From: CAIWHR01 sp963836265
Lineage (GTDB): Bacteria > Pseudomonadota > Gammaproteobacteria > Burkholderiales > Casimicrobiaceae
Direction: 5' to 3'
Assembly (NCBI GenBank): GCA_963836265.1
Contig: CAWIIO010000005.1
Location: forward strand, 248,001-312,000
DNA: 64,000 nt
Shown: positions 1 through 8,443 of the stretch, in pieces
How the letters are laid out: the number at the start of each line of letters is the position of its first letter
Numbering within the stretch: the first letter of the stretch is position 1
The notes under the pieces: generated by a model
Seen by the model: only the letters and a program-made list of their open reading frames with translations
The model's database searches: none
What the model was told of the DNA's origin: nothing
Made by a program: the position numbers and the translations under genes

Positions 1-3000
1 TCCTGAAGAATCTGACCCATCGTGGCGCGACCGGCGCCGATCCCTTGCAAGGCGATGGCGCCGGGATTCTGATCCAGCTGCCCGACGCGTTCCTGCGCCG
101 CGCCTGCGGCCGCCAGGGCCTCACGCTTCCGGCGATCGGTCAATACGGCGTTGGCATGGTGTTCCTGCCCAAGGAGCCTGCTTCGAGGATGGCGTGCGAG
201 CAGGAGATCGAGCGCGCGGTCGCGGGCGAAGGCCAGATGCTTCTCGGCTGGCGCGACGTTCCGACGGACAACAGCGGACTGTCGTTGCGCACCAAGGAGG
301 TCGAGCCGGTGATCCGGCAGGTTTTCATCGCGCGCGGGTCCAACGATATGGATCAGGACGCGCTCGAGCGCAAGCTCTACATCATCCGCAAGAGGGCCGG
401 TCACGCGATCCAGGCGCTGAAGTTGCGCCACGGCAGGGAGTTCTACGTGCCGTCGATGTCGACGCGCACGCTGGTGTACAAGGGCATGCTGCTCGCGCAT
501 CAGGTCGGCGAATATTTCCTCGATCTGAAGAACGAGAGCATGGTGTCGGCGCTGGCGATGGTGCACCAGCGTTTTTCGACCAACACCTTCCCCACCTGGG
601 ACCTCGCGCATCCGTTCCGCCTCGTCTGTCACAACGGCGAGATCAACACGCTTCGCGGCAACGTCAACTGGATCCGCGCGCGCCAGCAGGGCATCGCGAG
701 CGCCGTGCTGGGTCGCGACCTCGACAAGATCTGGCCGCTGATATACGACGGCCAGTCCGACTCGGCGTCGTTCGACAACTGCCTCGAGCTCCTCGTCATG
801 GGCGGCTATCCGCTCGCCCACGCGATGATGCTGATGATTCCCGAAGCATGGGCGGGCAATCCGCTGATGGACGAGGACCGGCGCGCGTTCTACGAGTACC
901 ACGCCGCGCTGATGGAGCCGTGGGACGGTCCCGCCGCGATGGCGTTCACCGACGGCCGGCAGATCGGCGCGACGCTCGACCGCAACGGCCTGCGGCCGGC
1001 GCGCTTCATCGTCACCGACGACGATTACGTGGTGATGGCATCGGAAGTCGGCGTCCTCGACATCCCCGAGCGCAAGATCGTCAAGAAGTGGCGCCTGCAG
1101 CCGGGCAAAATGCTGCTCGTCGACACCGAGCAGGGACGCATCATCGACGATGCGGAGTTGAAGCGCACGCTGGCGACGGCCAAGCCGTACCGCGCCTGGA
1201 TCGAGCGCTCGCGCGTCGCCCTCAACGATCTGCCGGAGCCGGCGCCGCCGCCTCACACCGAAGTGCCGCTCCTCGATCGTCAGCAGGCGTTCGGCTACAC
1301 GCAGGAGGATCTCAAGGTCGTTCTCGGGCCGATGGCTCAGGCCGGCGAGGAAGCGGTCGGCTCGATGGGCAACGATGCCGCCTTGCCGGTGTTGTCGAAC
1401 CGGCCGAAGGTGCTCTACAGCTATTTCAAGCAGCTCTTCGCCCAAGTGACGAATCCGCCGATCGATCCGATCCGCGAAGAGCTCGTGATGAGCCTCGTCA
1501 CGTTCATCGGCCCGCGGCCGAATCTCCTTGCCGTCGATGTACCTGAGGACGCATCCGACCTGCCGATGCGCCTCGAAGCGCCGCAGCCGATCCTCACCTG
1601 CGACGCGATGGAGAAGATCCGCCATATTTCGCTTTTCACGGGGAGCGCTTTCCGGGCCTACGAACTCGACATCTGCTATCCCGCCCCGTGGGGCGCGAAC
1701 GGCATGGAAGCCGCGCTCGCCTCGCTCGCCGCCGAGGCCGAGGACGCGGTGCATCTGGGCTACAACATTCTGATCGTCTCGGATCGCAAGGTATCGGCCG
1801 AGCTGATGCCGATTCCGGCGCTGCTCGCGACGGCCGCGGTGCACCAGCATCTCGTGCGCAAGGGTTTGCGCACCAGCACGGGCCTCGTCGTCGAGACCGG
1901 GTCGGCGCGGGAAGTCCATCACTTCGCGCTGCTCGCAGGGTACGGTGCCGAGGCGATCCATCCGTATCTTGCGCTGGAGACACTCGCGGCGCTGCCCGAA
2001 GTCGCTGCGGGCGCGTCGCTGAGGGACGCCGCCCACAAGTACATCAAGGCGATCTCGAAGGGGCTCTACAAGGTGATGTCGAAGATGGGCATCTCCACCT
2101 ACCAGTCCTATTGCGGCGCGCAGATCTTCGAGGCCGTGGGGCTGCAGCGCGAGTTCGTCGACAAGTATTTCACCGGCACGGCGAGCAACGTCGAGGGCAT
2201 CGGCCTCTTCGAGGTCGCCGAGGAAGCCTCGCGACTGCACCGCGCGGCGTTCGGCGACGCTCCGCTGCTGCGCGACGCGCTCGACATCGGCGGCGAGTAT
2301 TACTACCGCGTCAGCGGCGAAGACCACATGTGGACCCCGGACTCGATCGCCAAGCTGCAGCACGCGACGCGCGCGGGAAGTGCGCAGACGTACAAGGAAT
2401 ACGCGGCGCTGATCAACGACCAGACGAAGCGAATGCTGACGCTTCGCGGCCTCTTCGAATTCCGTTTCGCGCGTGAACCCGTGCCGCTCGACGAGGTCGA
2501 GCCGGCGGCCGAGATCGTCAAGCGGTTCGCGACGGGCGCAATGAGCCTCGGCTCGATCTCGACGGAGGCGCACACGACGCTCGCCGTGGCGATGAATCGC
2601 ATCGGCGGGAAGTCGAACACCGGCGAAGGCGGCGAAGACTCGCATCGCTATCCGCTGGTGAAGACCGGCGAGACCCTTTCCTCGCGCATCGACAGCGTCG
2701 TCGCCGACGTCCCCCTGCGCGAAGGCGATTCGCTGCGCTCGAAGATCAAGCAGGTGGCCTCCGCGCGCTTCGGGGTGACCGCGGAGTATCTCGTCAACGC
2801 CGACCAGTTGCAGATCAAGATGGCGCAGGGCGCGAAGCCGGGCGAGGGCGGCCAGCTGCCTGGGCACAAGGTGTCGAGCTACATCGCGAAGCTGCGCTTC
2901 TCCGTTCCGGGCGTCGGGCTCATTTCGCCGCCGCCGCACCACGACATCTACTCGATCGAGGATCTGGCGCAGCTGATCCACGACCTCAAGAGCGCCAATC

Positions 3001-4571
3001 CCCAGGCATCGATCTCGGTCAAGCTTGTCTCCGAGGTTGGCGTGGGCACGGTGGCCGCCGGCGTCGCCAAGGCCAAGGCCGATCACGTGACGATCGCGGG
3101 CCACGACGGCGGCACGGGGGCCTCGCCGGAATCGTCGATCAAGCACGCGGGCACGCCGTGGGAGCTGGGTCTCGCCGAGACGCAGCAGACGCTGGTGCTG
3201 AACCGGTTGCGGGGCCGGATCGCGGTCCAGGTCGACGGCCAGATCAAGACGGGACGCGACGTCGTGGTGGGCGCGCTGCTGGGCGCCGACGAGTTCGGCT
3301 TCTCGACGGCGCCGCTGGTCGTCGAAGGCTGCATCATGATGCGCAAGTGCCACCTTAACACCTGTCCCGTCGGCATCGCGACGCAGGATCCCGAGCTGCG
3401 CAGGAAGTTCGCGGGACAGCCCGAGCACGTCGTCAACTTCTTTTTCTTCGTTGCCGACGAAGTGCGTGACTTGATGTCGAAGCTCGGACTTCGCAAGTTC
3501 GACGAGTTGATCGGGCGCTCCGACCTGCTCGACATGCGCAAGGGCATCGCGCACTGGAAGGCGAAGGGCCTCGACTTCTCGCGCGTGTTCCATCAGCCCC
3601 GCATGCCCGCCGACGTGGCGCGCTACCACTGCGAGGCACAGGACCACGGCCTCGCGGCCGCCCTCGATCACGCGCTGATCGCGGCCGCGGCGCCTGCGCT
3701 CGAGAAGAAGCAGCCGGTGCGGCTCACGTACAAGATCCGCAACGCGCACCGCTCGGTCGGCGCGATGCTCTCGGGCACGGTGGCGCGCAAGTACGGACAC
3801 GCGGGACTGCCCGAGGATACGATACACGTCGCCTTCGAAGGCATCGCGGGCCAGAGCTTCGGTGCCTTTCTCGCGCGCGGCGTGAGCTTCGAATTGCAGG
3901 GTGCGACCAACGATTATGTCGGCAAGGGCCTGTCCGGCGGCCGCATCGTCGTCTATCCGGATCCCGCCTGTCCGGCGAAACCCGAGGACAACATCGTCAT
4001 CGGCAATACGGTGATGTACGGCGCGATCGCCGGCGAGGCGTATTACCGCGGCGTTGCCGGCGAGCGCTTCTGCGTGCGCAATTCGGGTGCCGCCGCGGTT
4101 GTCGAGGGCACCGGCGACCACGGGTGCGAATACATGACCGGCGGCACCGTCGTCGTCCTCGGGGCCACGGGCAGGAACTTCGCCGCAGGCATGAGCGGCG
4201 GGATCGCGTATGTCTACGACGCCGACGACACGTTCCGGTCGCGCTGCAACACCTCGATGGTCACGCTCGAACCGTTGCAGCGTGAAGCCGCGCAGGCCGA
4301 AGCGGAACAGGAGCTCGTGACCGCCGGCAAGGGCCGCTTGCAGCACCTCGGCCGATCCGACGAGGTATTGGCGCGCGAACTGATCGAGCGGCACCTGCGC
4401 TTCACCGGGAGCACGCGAGCGCTCGCGATCCTCGATGACTGGGACGCCGCGCGCACCCGCTTCGTCAAGGTTTTCCCGAATGAATACCGGCGCGCGTTGA
4501 CGGAAATGTACGCGCAGCACGCCGCAGCGAAACCGGCCGCCGCCGCCGTCAAACAGCGCGAGGCTGCGTGA
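1..4571 (+). CDS. gltB: Glutamate synthase (NADPH) large subunit, 5' end cut by window
   Basis: This is the large (alpha) subunit of NADPH glutamate synthase. It releases ammonia from glutamine and adds it to 2-oxoglutarate in the cytosol, giving two glutamates. The frame is open from base 3 and already reads the conserved LKNLTHRGATGAD, so the true start and the N-terminal nucleophile cysteine lie left of the window; an estimated 40-60 residues are missing. About 1,522 codons are visible: class II glutaminase domain (roughly the first 400), central domain, FMN-binding synthase domain (about 800-1170) and the C-terminal GXGXG beta-helix. The 3Fe-4S ligands are seen in CIMMRKCHLNTC (Cys codons at 3330, 3348 and 3363). 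gltD follows after one base, so the two are cotranscribed. Confidence 0.97.
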   Translation, partial: LKNLTHRGATGADPLQGDGAGILIQLPDAFLRRACGRQGLTLPAIGQYGVGMVFLPKEPASRMACEQEIERAVAGEGQMLLGWRDVPTDNSGLSLRTKEVEPVIRQVFIARGSNDMDQDALERKLYIIRKRAGHAIQALKLRHGREFYVPSMSTRTLVYKGMLLAHQVGEYFLDLKNESMVSALAMVHQRFSTNTFPTWDLAHPFRLVCHNGEINTLRGNVNWIRARQQGIASAVLGRDLDKIWPLIYDGQSDSASFDNCLELLVMGGYPLAHAMMLMIPEAWAGNPLMDEDRRAFYEYHAALMEPWDGPAAMAFTDGRQIGATLDRNGLRPARFIVTDDDYVVMASEVGVLDIPERKIVKKWRLQPGKMLLVDTEQGRIIDDAELKRTLATAKPYRAWIERSRVALNDLPEPAPPPHTEVPLLDRQQAFGYTQEDLKVVLGPMAQAGEEAVGSMGNDAALPVLSNRPKVLYSYFKQLFAQVTNPPIDPIREELVMSLVTFIGPRPNLLAVDVPEDASDLPMRLEAPQPILTCDAMEKIRHISLFTGSAFRAYELDICYPAPWGANGMEAALASLAAEAEDAVHLGYNILIVSDRKVSAELMPIPALLATAAVHQHLVRKGLRTSTGLVVETGSAREVHHFALLAGYGAEAIHPYLALETLAALPEVAAGASLRDAAHKYIKAISKGLYKVMSKMGISTYQSYCGAQIFEAVGLQREFVDKYFTGTASNVEGIGLFEVAEEASRLHRAAFGDAPLLRDALDIGGEYYYRVSGEDHMWTPDSIAKLQHATRAGSAQTYKEYAALINDQTKRMLTLRGLFEFRFAREPVPLDEVEPAAEIVKRFATGAMSLGSISTEAHTTLAVAMNRIGGKSNTGEGGEDSHRYPLVKTGETLSSRIDSVVADVPLREGDSLRSKIKQVASARFGVTAEYLVNADQLQIKMAQGAKPGEGGQLPGHKVSSYIAKLRFSVPGVGLISPPPHHDIYSIEDLAQLIHDLKSANPQASISVKLVSEVGVGTVAAGVAKAKADHVTIAGHDGGTGASPESSIKHAGTPWELGLAETQQTLVLNRLRGRIAVQVDGQIKTGRDVVVGALLGADEFGFSTAPLVVEGCIMMRKCHLNTCPVGIATQDPELRRKFAGQPEHVVNFFFFVADEVRDLMSKLGLRKFDELIGRSDLLDMRKGIAHWKAKGLDFSRVFHQPRMPADVARYHCEAQDHGLAAALDHALIAAAAPALEKKQPVRLTYKIRNAHRSVGAMLSGTVARKYGHAGLPEDTIHVAFEGIAGQSFGAFLARGVSFELQGATNDYVGKGLSGGRIVVYPDPACPAKPEDNIVIGNTVMYGAIAGEAYYRGVAGERFCVRNSGAAAVVEGTGDHGCEYMTGGTVVVLGATGRNFAAGMSGGIAYVYDADDTFRSRCNTSMVTLEPLQREAAQAEAEQELVTAGKGRLQHLGRSDEVLARELIERHLRFTGSTRALAILDDWDAARTRFVKVFPNEYRRALTEMYAQHAAAKPAAAAVKQREAA

Positions 4572-4572
4572 C

Positions 4573-6009
4573 ATGGGGAAGGTCACCGGCTTCATGGAAT
4601 TGCGGCGGATCCAGGAGGTCGCGCTGCCCGTTCCCGAGCGGGTCCGGAGCTTCCGCGAGTTCATTCGTGCGCTCGCCGACGACGAGGCGGAAAAGCAGGG
4701 GGCGCGCTGCATGGACTGCGGAATTCCGTTCTGCCAGAGCGGCTGCCCGATCAACAACCTCATTCCGGACTGGAACGACCTCGTCTATCGCCGCCAATGG
4801 CGTGCCGCGCTCGACACGCTCCACGCGACCAACAACTTTCCCGAGTTCACCGGCCGCGTGTGCCCCGCGCCCTGCGAGGCGGCGTGCACGCTCAACATCA
4901 ACGACGATGCGGTCGGCATCAAGTCGATCGAGCATTTCATCATCGACAAGGGCTGGGACGAAGGTTGGGTGGCGCCGCAGCCGCCGCCCGCCAAGACCGG
5001 CAAGCGCGTCGCGGTGATCGGCTCCGGGCCCGCCGGGCTCGCCTGCGCGCAGCAGCTCGCGCGCGCGGGACACGGCGTGGTGCTCTTCGAGAAGGCCGAC
5101 CGGATCGGCGGGCTCTTGCGCTACGGCATTCCCGATTTCAAGATGGAGAAACACCTGATCGACCGCCGGATGGCGCAGATGTCGATCGAAGGCGTCGAGT
5201 TCCGGCCGAGCGTGGAAGTCGGCAAGGACATCGACGCACGCGAGCTGCTCGGGGAATACGACGCCATCGTCCTCGCGGGCGGCGCGGAGGCACCGCGCGA
5301 TCTGCCGGTGCCCGGGCGCGATCTCGCCGGCGTGCATTTCGCGATGGATTTCCTGCCGCAGCAAAACAAGGTCGTCGCCGGCGACCCGGTGGGGAGCCGG
5401 ATCGTCGCGACCGGAAGGCACGTCGTGGTGATCGGCGGCGGCGACACCGGATCGGACTGCGTAGGCACGTCGAATCGGCAGAACGCCAAGTCGGTCACGC
5501 AGTTCGAATTGCTGCCGCAGCCGCCCGAGCAGGAGGACAAGGCGCTCACCTGGCCCTACTGGCCGGTCAAGCTACGGACCTCGTCGTCGCAGGAGGAAGG
5601 CTGCGAGCGCGACTGGGCCGTGGCGACCAAGCGTTTCGAAGGCAGCCATGGCAAGGTCCAGAAGCTCGTCGCAGCGCGCGTCGAATGGCAGAAGGGCGCC
5701 GACGGCCAGATGCGCATGGTCGAAATGCCCGGAACCGAATTTGAACTCGCCGCGGACCTCGTGCTACTCGCGATGGGTTTCGTGGGACCCGTCGGCAACG
5801 GGATGCTGGCGCAGTTCGGCGTCGCGCGCGATGGGCGCAGCAACGTGCAGGCGAATACCGACGATTACCGGACGTCCGTCGACAGAGTGTTCGCCGCCGG
5901 CGATATGCGCCGGGGCCAATCGCTCGTCGTGTGGGCGATCCGCGAAGGACGGCAGTGCGCGCGCGCCGTCGACGAGTTCCTGACGGGCGCTTCGCAGCTG
6001 CCGCGCTAG
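4573..6009 (+). CDS. gltD: Glutamate synthase (NADPH) small subunit
   Basis: The 478-residue beta subunit takes electrons from NADPH through FAD and passes them by Fe-S clusters to GltB. N-terminal cysteines for the 4Fe-4S clusters are C46, C49, C54 and C58, and C97, C101 and C105 (VCPAPCEAAC). The FAD dinucleotide fold starts at VIGSGPAG (about residue 148) and the NADPH fold at VIGGGDTG (about residue 286). Length and motif order match the family. The ATG lies one base after the gltB stop, so translational coupling is likely. The next gene starts 15 bases downstream and may share the transcript. Confidence 0.97.
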   Translation: MGKVTGFMELRRIQEVALPVPERVRSFREFIRALADDEAEKQGARCMDCGIPFCQSGCPINNLIPDWNDLVYRRQWRAALDTLHATNNFPEFTGRVCPAPCEAACTLNINDDAVGIKSIEHFIIDKGWDEGWVAPQPPPAKTGKRVAVIGSGPAGLACAQQLARAGHGVVLFEKADRIGGLLRYGIPDFKMEKHLIDRRMAQMSIEGVEFRPSVEVGKDIDARELLGEYDAIVLAGGAEAPRDLPVPGRDLAGVHFAMDFLPQQNKVVAGDPVGSRIVATGRHVVVIGGGDTGSDCVGTSNRQNAKSVTQFELLPQPPEQEDKALTWPYWPVKLRTSSSQEEGCERDWAVATKRFEGSHGKVQKLVAARVEWQKGADGQMRMVEMPGTEFELAADLVLLAMGFVGPVGNGMLAQFGVARDGRSNVQANTDDYRTSVDRVFAAGDMRRGQSLVVWAIREGRQCARAVDEFLTGASQLPR

Positions 6010-6024
6010 GGAACCTCTGAAGGG

Positions 6025-6903
6025 ATGTCGGCACTCGTCACGCTCGAGCTTAGGGACTGGCGCCCGACGCTCTCCGCATCCTCGCAGCGCGCCGCCGCCC
6101 GGGCGCTGGAGGAGGGCGGCGTTCTCGTGCTGCCGCAGGTGAAATTCGCGCTGGCGCCGGACGAGCATCGCTTCCTGTCGGCCGACTGGTCGGATGGACG
6201 GTCGAAGAACATCAGCCTCGAAGGCGTTGCGTTGAAGGGCGCGCGCGGAAATGCGACGGATCTTGGCGCGCTCGCGGCGATGATCGAGCGCTTTGCCGCC
6301 GACGCGGCCGATCTCGTCACGGCGCTGTTTCCGCGCTATGCCGCTTATGTCAGGCGGGCGCGAACGAGCTACCGGCCGCAGCCGGCCGTCGGCCGCGACG
6401 TGTCGTGGCGAAAGGACGATTCACGGCTGCACATCGACGCGTTCCCGTCGCGGCCCAATCGTGGCGAGCGCATCCTGCGCGTGTTCTCGAACATCAGTCG
6501 GACCGAAGACCGCGTCTGGCGCGTCGGCGAATCGTTCGAGACGATGGCCAGGACTTTCGTGCCGCAGGTCAGGCGTCCGCTGCCGGGTGCCGCGCTGCTG
6601 CTCGCGGCGGTGCGCGCGACCAAGGGAGTGCGCTCGGAATACGATCACCTGATGCTCGGGTTGCACGACCGCGCCAAGGCGGATCTCGCCTACCAGGGCG
6701 GTTGTGTGCAGGAGGTTGCGCACTTCGCGCCCGGAACGACGTGGCTGTGTTTCTCCGATCAGGTGATGCACGCGGCGGTGTCGGGCCAGTTCATGCTCGA
6801 GCAGACGATCCATCTGCCGGTGTCGGCGCTGTATGATGCGAAGCGCTCGCCGCTTGCGACGCTCGAACGGCTGACCGGCAGGAAGCTGGTGCCCGGTCCC
6901 TGA
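6025..6903 (+). CDS. kdoO: Kdo hydroxylase (Fe(II)/2-oxoglutarate dioxygenase type)
   Basis: The 292-residue protein resembles the Kdo 3-hydroxylases described in Burkholderia and Yersinia, which convert the outer Kdo of lipopolysaccharide to Ko using Fe(II), 2-oxoglutarate and O2. What is seen is the stretch SWRKDDSRLHIDAFPSRPNR with a likely H136-x-D138 iron pair, and a distal histidine H249 in DQVMHAAVSG. Together these form a facial triad. No signal peptide or membrane segment is seen, so the enzyme is probably cytosolic or at the inner face of the membrane. A GAAGG ribosome site sits just upstream of the ATG. It follows gltD by 15 bases, an unrelated pathway. Family assignment is good; the exact substrate is inferred from the family. 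Confidence 0.8.
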   Translation: MSALVTLELRDWRPTLSASSQRAAARALEEGGVLVLPQVKFALAPDEHRFLSADWSDGRSKNISLEGVALKGARGNATDLGALAAMIERFAADAADLVTALFPRYAAYVRRARTSYRPQPAVGRDVSWRKDDSRLHIDAFPSRPNRGERILRVFSNISRTEDRVWRVGESFETMARTFVPQVRRPLPGAALLLAAVRATKGVRSEYDHLMLGLHDRAKADLAYQGGCVQEVAHFAPGTTWLCFSDQVMHAAVSGQFMLEQTIHLPVSALYDAKRSPLATLERLTGRKLVPGP

Positions 6904-6958
6904 GTCTTCCATTGCTTGGGCGTCGGTCATCGTCGCGGCCCGCGCAACTTTCGCCGCA

Positions 6959-8029
6959 ATGATGCCGAAACTCGATAACGACACGTTCCTGCGGGCACTG
7001 CGGCGGGAGGCCACGCCCTATACGCCGGTGTGGCTGATGCGGCAGGCGGGCCGCTATCTGCCCGAATACAACGCGACTCGGACCAGGGCCGGCAGCTTTC
7101 TCGCGCTTGCCCAATCGCCCGCGCTCGCGACCGAGGTCACGCTGCAACCACTCGAGCGGTTTGCGCTCGATGCGGCGATCCTGTTTTCGGACATCCTGAC
7201 CGTGCCCGACGCGATGGGCCTGGGCCTCCATTTCGCCGAGGGCGAGGGTCCGCGGTTCAGCCATCCCACCGCCGACGAGACGACGATCGCGAAACTCGTG
7301 GTCCCGGACATGGCGAACCTGCGTTATGTGTTCGACGCCGTCCGCGAGATCAAGCGCTCATTGAAGGGCCGCGTTCCGCTGATCGGGTTCGCCGGCAGCC
7401 CTTTCACGCTCGCCTGCTACATGATCGAAGGCAGCGGCAGCGCCGATTTCGGCGCCGTGCGGCGGATGGCGTACGGCCGGCCGGATCTGCTGGAGCGCCT
7501 GGTCGCAGTCAACGCGAAAGCCGTTGCGTCGTACTTGAACGAGCAGATCGCCGCCGGCGCCGATGCGGTGATGATCTTCGACACCTGGGGTGGCTTGCTG
7601 TCGGCCGCGGCGTACCGGCTGTTCTCCCTTTCCTCGATGCGGGAGGTGCTCACCGCGCTCGATTCCGCAGCCGACGGCAGCGCCGTGCCGACCATCGTGT
7701 TTACGAAGGGCGGGGGCCAGTGGCTCGACGACATCGCGGCGAGCGGAGCCTCGGCAGTCGGGCTGGATTGGACCGTCGATATTGCCCGTGCCCGCGCGCG
7801 TGTCGGAGCGAGGGTGGCGCTGCAGGGAAATCTGGATCCGCTGGTGCTGCTGACCGACGCGGATACGGTTTGTCGCGAAGTCGCGGGCGTCGTGCGCGCC
7901 GCCGGACCCGCGCCCGGGCACGTGTTCAACCTCGGCCACGGCATCCTCCCGGCGACGCCGCCGGACCACGTAGAGGTGCTGGTCGAGGCCGTCCATCGCG
8001 AATCGCGCGCGATCCGCGCCGCCGCCTAG
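6959..8029 (+). CDS. hemE: Uroporphyrinogen decarboxylase
   Basis: The 356-residue cytosolic enzyme decarboxylates the four acetate side chains of uroporphyrinogen III to give coproporphyrinogen III in haem synthesis. The substrate-binding N-terminal signature PVWLMRQAGRYLPEY (residues 23-37, with R28 and R32) and the GFAGSPFTLACYMIEG segment are both present, and the length is normal. Two adjacent ATG codons (6959 and 6962) open the frame; either could be used. It is followed by a non-coding A+T-rich stretch with DnaA-box matches rather than directly by the next gene. Confidence 0.97.
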   Translation: MMPKLDNDTFLRALRREATPYTPVWLMRQAGRYLPEYNATRTRAGSFLALAQSPALATEVTLQPLERFALDAAILFSDILTVPDAMGLGLHFAEGEGPRFSHPTADETTIAKLVVPDMANLRYVFDAVREIKRSLKGRVPLIGFAGSPFTLACYMIEGSGSADFGAVRRMAYGRPDLLERLVAVNAKAVASYLNEQIAAGADAVMIFDTWGGLLSAAAYRLFSLSSMREVLTALDSAADGSAVPTIVFTKGGGQWLDDIAASGASAVGLDWTVDIARARARVGARVALQGNLDPLVLLTDADTVCREVAGVVRAAGPAPGHVFNLGHGILPATPPDHVEVLVEAVHRESRAIRAAA

Positions 8030-8129
8030 GCCGGTCGGCACGAACCGCGTGAAAGGCTGGGGACGTCGAGCGGCCCACCGGTTGCGACGAAGCTTGCCGA
8101 GCAGCCGAAATGCGCGGTCTCGCACGCAC

Positions 8130-8316
8130 TTATGCACACCGCCGGATCGCGTCCGGGGTATCCGCCGGGGCCTTCGGCCCGCGCCCGAACGCGATGGATA
8201 ACCCTTTGAAGTCGCGGAGCAAAAAATGGATCTTCCGGCAGCAGCCGCGATGGCTGTCCGAGTCGCTATTCGGCCACCCCCAAGCTCGCGAATACTTACC
8301 CACAAATTTATCCACA
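8130..8316 (+). promoter_or_regulatory. DnaA-box cluster in the hemE-priA intergenic region
   Basis: The non-coding stretch 8030-8443 holds two perfect matches to the DnaA box TTATNCACA: TTATGCACA at 8130-8138 and TTATCCACA at 8308-8316. A one-mismatch box TTACCCACA lies at 8296-8304. The last two are in tandem on the same strand, 12 bases start to start. Two-mismatch candidates lie at 8193-8201 (reverse) and 8334-8342. From about 8285 the DNA is clearly richer in A+T than its surroundings. The region could be a replication-origin element or DnaA control of priA. Genes on both sides run the same way, which argues against a simple bidirectional origin. No protein gene is seen here. Confidence 0.5.
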
Positions 8317-8443
8317 GCACGATTTGGGTCGTTTCTTGCACACTATAAAAACCAATGAGTTGCCGTCTTTTGTTATCGCGAGAGGTGAGGATTTCGAACA
8401 CTACAAGCTGTTGCAGAATGTCATTTGGCCAACCGGTTCTGCA

